This document shows, one piece after another, positions 26,596-34,166 of a DNA stretch of 64,000 bases. The first letter of the stretch is position 1. Each line of letters begins with the position of its first letter. Where the stretch lies: contig CAKTBG010000007.1 in the NCBI GenBank assembly GCA_934533135.1, positions 13,419-77,418 of the forward strand. Reading direction: 5' to 3'. Both the position numbers and the translations under genes were made by a program. The notes beneath the pieces are model-generated. The model was not told where the DNA came from. It saw nothing but the letters and a program-made list of their open reading frames with translations, and did not search any database. Origin of the DNA: an uncultured Faecalibacterium sp. (GTDB taxonomy: Bacteria > Bacillota > Clostridia > Oscillospirales > Ruminococcaceae).

Positions 26596-27336
26596 TTACT
26601 GGTACGTCGAGATGGTCACACTGTTGATGGTGATGGTTTCGGTCGGCTTCTGCGCTTCGTCCACAGCCGCCTGCCCGATGGCATCCACGACCTCCATCCC
26701 CTCGTACACCTGCCCGAACACGGTGTCGGTGTAGTCGAGATAGGGTGCGCCGCCCGCCGTCTGGTAGGCTTGGACGACCTCGGCCCGGTATCCGGCGTTG
26801 TTCATCTGATCCACCAGTTCCTGCGTGACGGAATCGCCGCCCGGCAGGGTATCCATCACATAAAAGACGCTGGCCATCTGGCCGGAGGCATCCGGTGCAG
26901 CGCAAAGCGCACCGGAATAGTGGTGGAGCTGATCGGTGGCTTCCGCCGGGTAGCGGCTGCCGTTCCAGAGGGTCGTGCCCTTGCCGTCCGCCCCCTGCCC
27001 GGCCTCGATGAGGAAGTTCTTCTCCGCCCGGGTGATGGTCAGGCCGTTGTAATACCCGGCCTGCGCCAGCCCGATGAAGTTGTCGCAGGCCTGCGGTGCC
27101 TGCTGCGGAAAGAGCACGGCTTTGAAGACCCCGGCCGAGGTGTCGAACACCGCGATGGTGTCGCCTGCCGCCGGGTGTGCAAACTGCAGCTCGGCAGACT
27201 CCACCGCCGGGCGGGAGACGGCCTGCACCTTGCTGCCGCTGCCCTGATTGGTAAAGACGCTGCACCCGGCCAGCACAGCAAAACAAGCCGCCGCCAGTGC
27301 TGCGGCAAGCGTCCTGCGCCAAAAAGTTGTCTGCAT
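26596..27336 (-). CDS. Lipoprotein peptidyl-prolyl cis-trans isomerase (cyclophilin type)
   Basis: 246 residues from the ATG at 27336 (MQTTFWRRTLAAALAAACFA), preceded by AAGGGGG. A lipoprotein signal ends in the lipobox LAGC at residues 21-24. The cyclophilin domain spans about 55-245: PQACDNFIGLAQAGYYNG, FLIEAGQGADGKGT, and a late DTVFGQVYEGMEVVDAI segment matching the family's VFGxVxxGxxVVD. Probable role is folding of proteins outside the membrane. The middle region is divergent, so activity is not assured. Confidence 0.9.
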   Translation of the reverse strand: MQTTFWRRTLAAALAAACFAVLAGCSVFTNQGSGSKVQAVSRPAVESAELQFAHPAAGDTIAVFDTSAGVFKAVLFPQQAPQACDNFIGLAQAGYYNGLTITRAEKNFLIEAGQGADGKGTTLWNGSRYPAEATDQLHHYSGALCAAPDASGQMASVFYVMDTLPGGDSVTQELVDQMNNAGYRAEVVQAYQTAGGAPYLDYTDTVFGQVYEGMEVVDAIGQAAVDEAQKPTETITINSVTISTYQ

Positions 27337-27401
27337 AATACGGCCCCCTTGTTCATATCCTGATAATGCCCCGCGGCCGCTCAGGTTGATACACGAAGAT
27401 A

Positions 27402-27430
27402 AGTATACCATATCCGGGAGCGTCTGGCGA
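27402..27430 (-). promoter_or_regulatory. Promoter of the cyclophilin lipoprotein gene
   Basis: -35 TCGCCA (27430-27425), 17-base spacer, -10 TATACT (27407-27402), reading into the gene starting at 27336. The remainder of the 256-base divergent gap 27337-27592 holds only this and the plus-strand promoter at 27479. Confidence 0.65.
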
Positions 27431-27478
27431 GAGGAAAATGCGTGAAAAATCTTCTTCCATTTCTGGCGAAAAAGCATC

Positions 27479-27507
27479 TTGACGAGCGGGCAAAAAAACG
27501 CTACACT
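27479..27507 (+). promoter_or_regulatory. Promoter of the DUF1292 gene
   Basis: -35 TTGACG (27479-27484), 17-base spacer, -10 TACACT (27502-27507), giving a leader of about 80 bases before the ATG at 27593. Confidence 0.7.
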
Positions 27508-27592
27508 ATAAGCACAACAGGCGGCCTACAAAAGCCGCTCCACAAAAAGTTCGCATTCTATCCATTTATCATAAAATCAGGAGAACCAACTT

Positions 27593-27913
27593 ATGGCAGA
27601 AGAGATCAAGAACCCGAATGCCGAATCCGAAGAGGAATATCAGCCCGATCTGATGACCCTTGAGGACGAGAACGGCAACGAAGTCACCTTTGAGGTGATC
27701 GACGCACTGGACCATAAGGGCGTGCATTATCTGGCCGTCGTGGAATACGCCGAGAACGAGGATGACGTGGACGAGGACGCACAGCTGGTCATCCTGAGCG
27801 TCGGCGAGGACGACGAAGGCGAATATCTGGACGTCGTGGAAGACGATGAGACCCTGCTGGAAGTCAGCAAGCTGTTCGAGAAGCGTCTGAGCGACCAGTT
27901 TGAGATCGAGTAA
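27593..27913 (+). CDS. DUF1292 (YrzB-like) acidic protein
   Basis: 106 residues, very acidic (runs such as EDDVDEDAQ and GEDDEGEYLDVVEDDET). The DUF1292 pattern is clear: a LEDENGNEVTFEVID opening and HYLAVVEYAENED. The function of the family is unknown; it is usually found beside ruvX/yrrK in Firmicutes, and here lies 1.2 kb downstream of ruvX with the cyclophilin gene inserted between. AGGAG precedes the ATG. Confidence 0.88.
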   Translation: MAEEIKNPNAESEEEYQPDLMTLEDENGNEVTFEVIDALDHKGVHYLAVVEYAENEDDVDEDAQLVILSVGEDDEGEYLDVVEDDETLLEVSKLFEKRLSDQFEIE

Positions 27914-27998
27914 TTCAGCCTCGATGATTCCAGACAAATGATCCGGCAAAACTTCCTGCCCGGCTCGATTTGTTGCGGTTTATATGATCCTACTAATC

Positions 27999-28160
27999 AT
28001 TCAACGGGAGCCCGGCGTTCGCCGGCCGATTGCAGACCTCCCCGCCGTGGGCTCGACCCCGGAGGTTCGATGAGGAAGCGTGACACCGGAGACAGGGCAC
28101 CCACCTGTCCGTAAGGGTAGGTTTGATTGACCGCAGACGACCGGGCGGGATCTTTTTATT
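27999..28160 (+). ncRNA. ssrS: Probable 6S RNA
   Basis: A gene-free, GC-rich stretch that folds into a rod. GCCCGG (28010-28015) pairs with CCGGGC (28141-28146), continued by CGT with ACG and CGG with CCG. An inner AGACCTCCCC pairs with GGGTAGGTTT (one bulge), and GACAGG/CCTGTC forms a hairpin. The block CACCCACCTG followed by AAGGGTAGG resembles the 3' half of known 6S RNAs. 6S RNA sequesters the housekeeping RNA polymerase in stationary phase. Boundaries are approximate. A strong alternative hairpin ACCTCC/GGAGGT exists. Assignment is by structure and memory of the family only. Confidence 0.6.
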
Positions 28161-28167
28161 GCATTGC

Positions 28168-28212
28168 ATCCACCGCTGGCCTTTTGCAGCAAGGCCGTGT
28201 GTGGATTTTTTT
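28168..28212 (+). terminator. Intrinsic terminator after the 6S-like RNA
   Basis: ATCCAC (28168-28173) pairs with GTGGAT, and inside it GGCCTT with AAGGCC, followed by seven T residues. It ends the transcript of the structured RNA and separates it from the next gene. Confidence 0.88.
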
Positions 28213-28215
28213 ATA

Positions 28216-28325
28216 CCCTCTCAATCTCGCTGCCGCTCGCCAGCTCCCTCTTTGGGGGGAGCCCCTGGCAAGCCGGGCAGATCTGAGCGTTATCCAGTAA
28301 GTACCGGGCCTTGCGGTCTGGATTT
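28216..28325. repeat. Structured intergenic repeat, copy 9 (partial long form)
   Basis: One arm (CCCTCTCAATCTCGC, then a CTCCCTC/GGGGGAG-like hairpin) plus the inner module CTGGCAAGCCGGGCAGAT and CCGGGCCTTGCGGTCTGGATT. The closing arm is missing. It runs to within about 30 bases of the next gene, so its sequence forms that gene's leader. Confidence 0.8.
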
Positions 28326-28354
28326 ACGCCTTGGGAAAGGATGTGTATTGCGGC

Positions 28355-28975
28355 ATGAAATCCGAACACCTGATCGGGACGCTGATCCCGCGGTTCACCT
28401 ACGACACGCCCACCACGCCGGGAAACGATTTTTACGCCCTCTGCGCTGGGCCGCACCCGCTGTGCATGATCTTTCTGCCCGGGTTCGATCATCCGGTCAG
28501 CCGGGAGTACATCACCCGCTACCTCAAGACTCTGCCCGCGCTGCGGGGCGTCCGGCTGGCGTGCGTGGTGCGCTCTTCGGCCAAGGACGTCGCCACAGCC
28601 ACCCATGGGTCGGAGTTTCCCTTCCCGGTCATCTGCGATGGCCCGGGCGTGCTCTACGGCTATCTGGGCGTGGAGCAGACCAAGGGTCTGCTGAGCTGGA
28701 GCTTCGCGGCGCAAAAGATCTATAAGGCCGCCCGAGACGCCGGGTACCGGTACGACCGCACGTCGCCGCAGATCCTGCCCCTGACGCTGGTGGTCGGCCC
28801 GGAGGGGAAGATCCTCTTTACCCACGCAGGCCGGAGCCAGACCGACCTGCCCGAGGACTGCACGGCCATCTGCGAGATCGTCCGGGAAGTGGAAAAAGCC
28901 TCTTCCTCCGGCGACGGCTCCAACCCCCATTGCTCGGACGAGACGCTGACCCTGCCCGACCTGATGGATTGGTAG
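28355..28975 (+). CDS. Peroxiredoxin-like (AhpC/TSA fold) protein lacking the peroxidatic cysteine
   Basis: 206 residues from the ATG at 28355 (MKSEHLIGTLIPRFTYDTP), after AAAGGA; TTG at 28331 is a less likely start. The fold is suggested by the opening, by MIFLPGFDHPVSREY at residues 38-52, which aligns with the active-site loop of peroxiredoxins, and by LPLTLVVGPEGKILFTHAG near 148. The position expected to be the peroxidatic Cys (PVC) is Ser (PVS). Other cysteines exist but not in that motif. Redox activity is therefore doubtful. Its own promoter was not identified. Confidence 0.65.
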   Translation: MKSEHLIGTLIPRFTYDTPTTPGNDFYALCAGPHPLCMIFLPGFDHPVSREYITRYLKTLPALRGVRLACVVRSSAKDVATATHGSEFPFPVICDGPGVLYGYLGVEQTKGLLSWSFAAQKIYKAARDAGYRYDRTSPQILPLTLVVGPEGKILFTHAGRSQTDLPEDCTAICEIVREVEKASSSGDGSNPHCSDETLTLPDLMDW

Positions 28976-29227
28976 CCCTCTCAGGCAAAGCCTGACGGCT
29001 TTGCCAGCTCTCCCGAAGGGAGAGCCCTTGGCAGGCCGGTCAACTTTCTACCACAAACAAAAACAGCCGGGCCTTGCGGTCTGGATTCACAACATCGAAG
29101 ATGTGAATCTAGGCAACAGGGCCCGGCATTTTGTGTTATCGAATACTTTGCTCAATTTGCATGAACTGCTCCGATATGCCAATGGCTCTCCCTTCGGGAG
29201 AGCTGTCGCCGCAGGCGACTGAGAGGG
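28976..29227. repeat. Structured intergenic repeat, copy 10 (complete long form)
   Basis: 252 bases starting at the base after the TAG of the preceding gene. Arms: CCCTCTCAGGCAAAGC with GGCAAAGCC/GGCTTTGCC and CTCTCCC/GGGAGAG on the left; CTCTCCC/GGGAGAG and GTCGCC/GGCGAC on the right, ending GACTGAGAGGG. The insert carries GCCGGGCC pairing with GGCCCGGC, and inside it GGATTCACA pairing with TGTGAATC, a long cruciform-like fold. Confidence 0.92.
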
Positions 29228-29249
29228 CATGACGCTGACAAGGATGTTT

Positions 29250-29447
29250 TTACTCCTCGTCGGCAAACAGCCCCGGGATGCCGCAGAGTGCGGCAATGCC
29301 GACCAGTGTGAACACGATGCGGGACCAGATGGAACCGCTGCCGCCCAGAAGCCAGCCGACGAAATCAAACTGGAACAGGCCGACCAAGCCCCAATTGATC
29401 CCGCCGACGATCATCAGAATGAGACAAATTTTATAAAACGTCTGCAC
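29250..29447 (-). CDS. DUF378 family small membrane protein
   Basis: 65 residues from a GTG at 29447 (MQTFYKICLILMIVGGINWG), which follows GGAGG at good distance; the longer open frame upstream is out of register with ispE and not real. Two membrane helices lie at about 6-28 and 41-60, with the family pattern GGINWGLVG and a late IAALCGIPGLF. Function is unknown. It lies 65 bases after ispE, separated by a strong hairpin that also covers its ribosome-binding site. Confidence 0.85.
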   Translation of the reverse strand: MQTFYKICLILMIVGGINWGLVGLFQFDFVGWLLGGSGSIWSRIVFTLVGIAALCGIPGLFADEE

Positions 29448-29455
29448 AAAAAGCC

Positions 29456-29495
29456 CCTCCTTCCTTTGGGGATAGTCTATCCCGTGGGAAGGAGG
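29456..29495 (-). promoter_or_regulatory. Hairpin covering the Shine-Dalgarno of the DUF378 gene / possible ispE terminator
   Basis: On the minus strand CCTCCTTCC (29495-29487) pairs with GGAAGGAGG (29464-29456), and within the loop GGGATA pairs with TATCCC. The 3' strand of the stem is the Shine-Dalgarno of the GTG start at 29447. The sequence GGCTTTTTG follows, so the element can act as a terminator after ispE, as a translation-blocking hairpin, or both. Confidence 0.75.
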
Positions 29496-29512
29496 GTTAT
29501 TCTCTCCTGCAA

Positions 29513-30400
29513 TCAGAAAGAGCGCGGTTCGATCACCCGGGCGCCGCCCCGGTCGGGCTGCGCCACATAGACCTGCGGCCAACGGGCTTGGACTGCCGCA
29601 GCTGCGGTGCGGGCAGAGGCTTCGTCGGCAAAGATGCCGAACACCGCCGCGCCGCTGCCGGTCATCAGGGCGGTGATGGCTCCCTGCTCCTGCAGTGCGG
29701 TCTTGATGGCTTCGTTGTCCCGGGCACCGCTGCACTCTTCCAGTGCGTTGCCCGCAGCGGCGCAGACCCCGGCCAGATCTTCGGCACGGATGGCCGCCTC
29801 CTGCGCTTCACAGTCCGGATGCGTGGAGCTGCCGACCCGATCGTAGGCGGCGAAGGCTTCGGGGGTCGAAACGCCGTAATCCGGCATGACCACCGTAAAC
29901 CAGCAGTCGGGCACCGGGGGCAGGGCTTTGATCACATCGCCCACCCCCTGCACCCGGCAGGTGCCGCCCATCAGGGCAAAGGGAACGTCTGCGCCGATCT
30001 TCGCGCCCAGTGCGCAGAGCTCGCTCATGGAGAGCTTTGCACCGTAAAGGGCATTCAGACCCACGAGGACGGCAGCGGCATCGGCACTGCCTCCGGCCAT
30101 GCCCGCCCGTACCGGAACGTTCTTTTCGATCGTGATCTCCACGCCCGCCAGCAATCCGGTATACCGGAAGAACGCGACCGCCGCTTTGATGGCGGTGTTG
30201 CTGTCGTTGGCGGCCACCGGGCTGCCGGGCAGCGACAGGCTCAGGCCGCTGCTCCGGCGCAGGATGACCCGCTCATACAGCGAGATGGCCTGCATGGTCA
30301 TGTCGAGGTTGTGGTAACCGTTGGGCAGAAGCCCCACCACGTCCAATGCCAGATTCAGCTTGGCGGGTGCCAGCACGGTCACACGGTTCAGTTTTGCCAT
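29513..30400 (-). CDS. ispE: 4-diphosphocytidyl-2-C-methyl-D-erythritol kinase
   Basis: 295 residues. GHMP-kinase features are present: an opening VLAPAKLNLALDVVG, the ATP loop PVRAGMAGGSADAAAVLVGL near 95-114, and the C-terminal ALMTGSGAAVFGIFAD glycine motif near 248. It phosphorylates CDP-methylerythritol in the non-mevalonate isoprenoid pathway. It lies 33 bases downstream of the aminotransferase gene on the same strand. Confidence 0.95.
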   Translation of the reverse strand: MAKLNRVTVLAPAKLNLALDVVGLLPNGYHNLDMTMQAISLYERVILRRSSGLSLSLPGSPVAANDSNTAIKAAVAFFRYTGLLAGVEITIEKNVPVRAGMAGGSADAAAVLVGLNALYGAKLSMSELCALGAKIGADVPFALMGGTCRVQGVGDVIKALPPVPDCWFTVVMPDYGVSTPEAFAAYDRVGSSTHPDCEAQEAAIRAEDLAGVCAAAGNALEECSGARDNEAIKTALQEQGAITALMTGSGAAVFGIFADEASARTAAAAVQARWPQVYVAQPDRGGARVIEPRSF

Positions 30401-30433
30401 CGGGAAGTTCCCTCCTCTTTTCCTTGTTCGGGC

Positions 30434-31621
30434 TTACTGTTCGCCGCTGTTGATGCCGATCTCCTGCAGAAACTCCCGGATCCGTTTCAACGCTTCGGTC
30501 AGATGCTCCACCGAGTAGGCGTAAGACACCCGGCAGTACCCCTCGCCGGAAGCACCAAAGGCATCGCCCGGGATGATGGCGACGTGCTTCTGCTCCAAGA
30601 GCTTTGTGCAGAATTCCTGACTGGTCATGCCGGTGGACTTGATGCAGGGGAAGGCGTAGAACGCACCCCGCGGCTCAAAGCAGGTCAGCCCCATCTGGTT
30701 GAAGCCGCGCACCACCAGACGGCGGCGCATATTGTACTCATCCCGCATCCGGTCGATCTCGCCGTCGCACTCCTTCAGGGCGGTGATGGCGGCGTACTGG
30801 CTGGTGGTGGGTGCGCTCATGATGGCACTCTGGTGGATCTTGGTCATGATCTTGAGGATGGGGGCCGGGCCGCAGGCATAGCCCAGACGCCAGCCGGTCA
30901 TGGCATAGGTTTTGGAAAAGCCGTTGACCACGATGGTCCGCTCCGCCATGCCGGGCAGCGACGCGATCGACACATGAGGCCGCAGGCCGTAGTTCAGCTC
31001 GGCGTAGATCTCATCCGACAGCACCATGATGTCGGTATCCCGCAGAACGTCGGCAATGGCCTCCAGATCTTCCCGTTCCATCACCGCGCCGGTGGGGTTG
31101 TTGGGGAAGGGCATGATGAGCAGCTTGGTCTTGGGCGTGATGGCGGCTTTCAGCGCATCGGCACGGAGGCGGAACTCGTCCTCCTGCCGGCAGGCGACAT
31201 GGATCGGCACCCCGCCCGACAGGGTGGTGATGGGCTCGTAGCAGACGAAGCACGGCTCCGGAAGGATGACTTCATCGCCGGGCTGCACCAGTGTGCGGAT
31301 GCACATATCAATGGCTTCGCTGCCGCCCACGGTCACAAGGATCTGCCCATTCGGGTCGTATTTCAGCCCGAAGCGGCGATCCAGATACCGGGCGATCTCG
31401 GCACGCAGCTCCTTCAGACCGGCGTTGGAGGTGTAGCGGGTGCGGCCGTGTTCCAGGCTCTCGATGCCCGCCTCCCGCACCGCCCACGGGGTTTTGAAAT
31501 CCGGCTCACCGACGCCGAGGCTGATGCACTCGGGCATTTCGGCGGCAAGGTCGAAGAATTTGCGGATGCCGGAAGGCCGCATCTCCTTGGCGGCAGGCGC
31601 GATCAATTTATCGTAATCCAT
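30434..31621 (-). CDS. PLP-dependent class I/II aminotransferase
   Basis: 395 residues from the ATG at 31621 (MDYDKLIAPAAKEMRPSGIR). The fold-type I pattern is complete: SLGVGEPDFKTP, YTSNAGLKELRAEIA, PNNPTGAVM near 160, and the PLP lysine in NGFSKTYAMTGWRLGY near 230. Similar proteins are annotated as aspartate or aromatic aminotransferases or PatA; the substrate cannot be fixed. Its ATG overlaps the TAA of the upstream Lrp/AsnC regulator by one base (TAATG), a strong sign of co-expression. Confidence 0.92.
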   Translation of the reverse strand: MDYDKLIAPAAKEMRPSGIRKFFDLAAEMPECISLGVGEPDFKTPWAVREAGIESLEHGRTRYTSNAGLKELRAEIARYLDRRFGLKYDPNGQILVTVGGSEAIDMCIRTLVQPGDEVILPEPCFVCYEPITTLSGGVPIHVACRQEDEFRLRADALKAAITPKTKLLIMPFPNNPTGAVMEREDLEAIADVLRDTDIMVLSDEIYAELNYGLRPHVSIASLPGMAERTIVVNGFSKTYAMTGWRLGYACGPAPILKIMTKIHQSAIMSAPTTSQYAAITALKECDGEIDRMRDEYNMRRRLVVRGFNQMGLTCFEPRGAFYAFPCIKSTGMTSQEFCTKLLEQKHVAIIPGDAFGASGEGYCRVSYAYSVEHLTEALKRIREFLQEIGINSGEQ

Positions 31622-32100
31622 TACAGTACCGTGCACTCTCTTTCATCAATTTCTTCGTCCTGATACAGGCGGCCTTCCTTTTTGTAGGTACGCAGCACGA
31701 AATGGGTGGCCGTGGACAGCACATCGTCCAGCGGGCTGAGCCGCTTGGCCACGAACAGCGCGATCTCCTGAAAGGTCTTGCCCTTGATGACCAGCTGCAG
31801 GTCGTAGCCGCCGCTCATCAGCAGCACGCTCTCCACCTCGTCGAAGGCGGCGATGGTGGCGGCGATCTCATCGAAGCCGCGGCTCTTCTTGGGGCTGACG
31901 TTCAGCTCGATGACAGCCTCGACCCGGTTGATCCCGGCCTTTTCCCAGTCCACGAGGGTCTTGTAGCCCTTGATGATGCCCTGCGCCCGGGCCAGATCGA
32001 TCATGGCCGCGACCTCGGCCGGGGATTTATTCAGCATCGTGGCAATGTCCTCGATCGGCAGCCGCGCGTTATCTTCCAGAATTTTCAAAAGCTGTTCCAT
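31621..32100 (-). CDS. Lrp/AsnC family transcriptional regulator
   Basis: 159 residues from the ATG at 32100, after AAGGAG; the open frame upstream lacks family sequence. The N-terminal winged helix (MEQLLKILEDNARLPIEDIA, then LNKSPAEVAAMIDLARAQG) is followed by a RAM ligand-binding domain (NRVEAVIELNVSPKKSRGFDE, VLLMSGGYDLQLVI). It probably binds an amino acid and controls the overlapping aminotransferase gene. A weak promoter (GTGCAA, 17 bases, TATACT at 32176-32148) faces it. Confidence 0.92.
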   Translation of the reverse strand: MEQLLKILEDNARLPIEDIATMLNKSPAEVAAMIDLARAQGIIKGYKTLVDWEKAGINRVEAVIELNVSPKKSRGFDEIAATIAAFDEVESVLLMSGGYDLQLVIKGKTFQEIALFVAKRLSPLDDVLSTATHFVLRTYKKEGRLYQDEEIDERECTVL

Positions 32101-32235
32101 AAAGTTTCGACTCCTTACACAGTTTGATGGATCGGAAATTATAGATAAGTATAGCACAGTCCGGGCAGGATTGCACTTCCTTTTTGAGATAGAATGTCTT
32201 TTCCCGCCGGGAACTGTTCTTTTTTCCAAAAAGTA

Positions 32236-32264
32236 TATTCAAATTTCAGTAAATCTGCTATACT
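32236..32264 (+). promoter_or_regulatory. Promoter of the ACT-PFL operon
   Basis: -35 TATTCA (32236-32241), 17-base spacer, -10 TATACT (32259-32264), giving a leader of about 90 bases. The 263-base divergent gap to the Lrp gene also carries a minus-strand TATACT at 32153-32148. I see no gene or clear operator in the rest of it. Confidence 0.6.
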
Positions 32265-32363
32265 AGAATCGAAATGCGGCGTTTTTGGAGCCGTACTGTA
32301 CGCACAGAACTCTGTCCTTTGCCGCGGCAGGGGCAGCCGGGAAAGAAAATGAGGGTAGGAAAC

Positions 32364-32633
32364 ATGAAAGCTTTCATCACCGTGATCGGAAAAGACACCG
32401 TCGGCGTCGTCGCAAAAGTTTCGAGCCTTTGCAGTGCGCTGAACATCAACATCGAGGACGTGACCCAGAGCATCCTGCAGGGAATGTTTGCCATGATCAT
32501 GCTGGTGGACATCTCCGGCTGCAGCGTCTCCCACGAGGAACTGCACCAGCGTACCGACGCACTGGCCAAAGAGATGGGGATGCAGATCAACGTGACCCGT
32601 CAGGAAGTCTTTGACGCCATGCACACGATCTGA
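32364..32633 (+). CDS. ACT domain protein
   Basis: 89 residues from the ATG at 32364 ([20 protein letters not shown]), the length of free-standing ACT proteins of the UPF0237 type. The first strand and glycine-rich turn, [20 protein letters not shown], and the MIMLVDISG strand are typical. Members probably sense an amino acid or other small ligand. It is followed after 14 bases by the PFL/DUF711 gene, its usual partner in Firmicutes. Confidence 0.92.
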   Translation: MKAFITVIGKDTVGVVAKVSSLCSALNINIEDVTQSILQGMFAMIMLVDISGCSVSHEELHQRTDALAKEMGMQINVTRQEVFDAMHTI

Positions 32634-32647
32634 CGGAGGGAGCTGCA

Positions 32648-34015
32648 ATGAGTATGTTTAACACCGGCGACATCCTCGAGACCATCGAGATGTTCACGCA
32701 GGACAATCTGGACGTGCGCACCGTCACCATGGGCATCAGCCTGCTGGACTGCATCGACCCCGACCCCAAGAAGGCCTGCGAAAAGATCTACCGCAAGATC
32801 ACCACCAAGGCAGCCGATCTGGTGCCCGCCGTCGAGCACATCAGCGCGGAGTACGGCATCCCCATCATCAACAAGCGGATCAGCGTGACCCCCATCGCCA
32901 TGCTGCTGGGTGCCTGCCCGGACGCCGACCCGGTGGACTTTGCCAAGGCTCTGGACGCCGCCGGAAAGAAGGTCGGCGTAAACTTCGTGGGCGGCTATAC
33001 GGCCCTCGTACATAAGGGCTTCTCGGCCGGTGACCGCCGCCTGATCGAGTCCATCCCCCGCGCACTGGCCGAGACCGACATCGTCTGCAGCTCGGTCAAC
33101 ATCGGCGCGACCAAGGCTGGCCTGAACATGGACGCCGTCAAGCTGATGGGCGAAGCCGTCAAGAAAGCCTCCGAGCTGACGGCCGACCGGCAGTGCATCG
33201 GCGCAGCCAAGCTGGTCGTGTTCTGCAACGCCCCGGAAGACAACCCCTTCATGGCCGGTGCGTTCCACGGCCCCGGCGAGCCGGATTGCGAGATCCACGT
33301 CGGCGTTTCCGGCCCCGGTGCCGTCCGTGCGGCTCTGGCGCGTCTACCCAAGGACGCCCCCATCGACGCTGTGGCCGAGCTGGTCAAGCGCACCGCCTTC
33401 AAGATCACCCGCGTAGGACAGCTGGTGGCCAACCTTGCCTCCGATGCACTGGGCGTTCCCGCCGGCATCATCGACCTGTCGCTGGCCCCCACCCCGGCTG
33501 TGGGCGACAGCGTTGCCAACATCCTTGAGGAAATGGGTCTGGAGACCTGCGGCTGCTGCGGCACCACCGCCTGCCTCGCCCTGCTGAACGACGCCGTCAA
33601 AAAGGGCGGCGTGATGGCCTCCAACCATGTCGGCGGCCTGTCCGGTGCGTTCATCCCGGTCAGTGAGGACGACGGCATGATCCACGCCGCCGAGTCCGGC
33701 TGCCTGACCATTGAGAAGCTGGAAGCCATGACCGCCGTCTGCTCGGTGGGCATTGATATGGTCATCATTCCGGGCGACACCACCCCCGCCGTCATCAGCG
33801 CGCTCATCGCCGACGAAGCCGCCATCGGCATGGTCAACAGCAAGACCACCGCCGTCCGCGTCATCCCGGCCATCGGCCGCAAGGCTGGCGAGGTGCTGGA
33901 CTTTGGCGGTCTGCTGGGCTACGGCCCCATCATGCCGGTCAACCAGCGCGACCCCTCGGTGTTCATCAACCGCGGCGGCCGACTGCCCGCCCCCATGCAG
34001 TCGCTGAAGAACTAA
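32648..34015 (+). CDS. PFL family protein (UPF0210/DUF711)
   Basis: 455 residues, full length. The start [18 protein letters not shown] and the late GICS-free glycine-rich region ([38 protein letters not shown]) match the UPF0210 family, which has a pyruvate-formate-lyase-like fold but no established reaction. GGAGG precedes the start. Always found with an ACT domain gene, as here, which suggests ligand-controlled activity. A repeat fragment begins at the base after its TAA. Confidence 0.93.
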   Translation: MSMFNTGDILETIEMFTQDNLDVRTVTMGISLLDCIDPDPKKACEKIYRKITTKAADLVPAVEHISAEYGIPIINKRISVTPIAMLLGACPDADPVDFAKALDAAGKKVGVNFVGGYTALVHKGFSAGDRRLIESIPRALAETDIVCSSVNIGATKAGLNMDAVKLMGEAVKKASELTADRQCIGAAKLVVFCNAPEDNPFMAGAFHGPGEPDCEIHVGVSGPGAVRAALARLPKDAPIDAVAELVKRTAFKITRVGQLVANLASDALGVPAGIIDLSLAPTPAVGDSVANILEEMGLETCGCCGTTACLALLNDAVKKGGVMASNHVGGLSGAFIPVSEDDGMIHAAESGCLTIEKLEAMTAVCSVGIDMVIIPGDTTPAVISALIADEAAIGMVNSKTTAVRVIPAIGRKAGEVLDFGGLLGYGPIMPVNQRDPSVFINRGGRLPAPMQSLKN

Positions 34016-34101
34016 CCCTCTCCGTCTCGTATTCGCCCGGGCAGCACCCCAGTCCGCGGAATGGGGGTGCCTTTGGCAAACGGGGAGCGTTTCCCGATTT
34101 C
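34016..34101. repeat. Structured intergenic repeat, copy 11 (degenerate)
   Basis: Begins directly after the PFL stop with CCCTCTCCGTC, then diverges: CGCCCGGGC, CACCCC/GGGGTG and CGGG/CCCG pairs, with a CTTTGGCAAA segment. No proper closing arm. Much of the 151-base gap before spoIIR is this remnant. Confidence 0.6.
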
Positions 34102-34166
34102 TTGAATAGCACATCGCAAACAGACCCATCCTTTGGTTATCATTTCCAAAGGGAGGGTCTTTTTTG

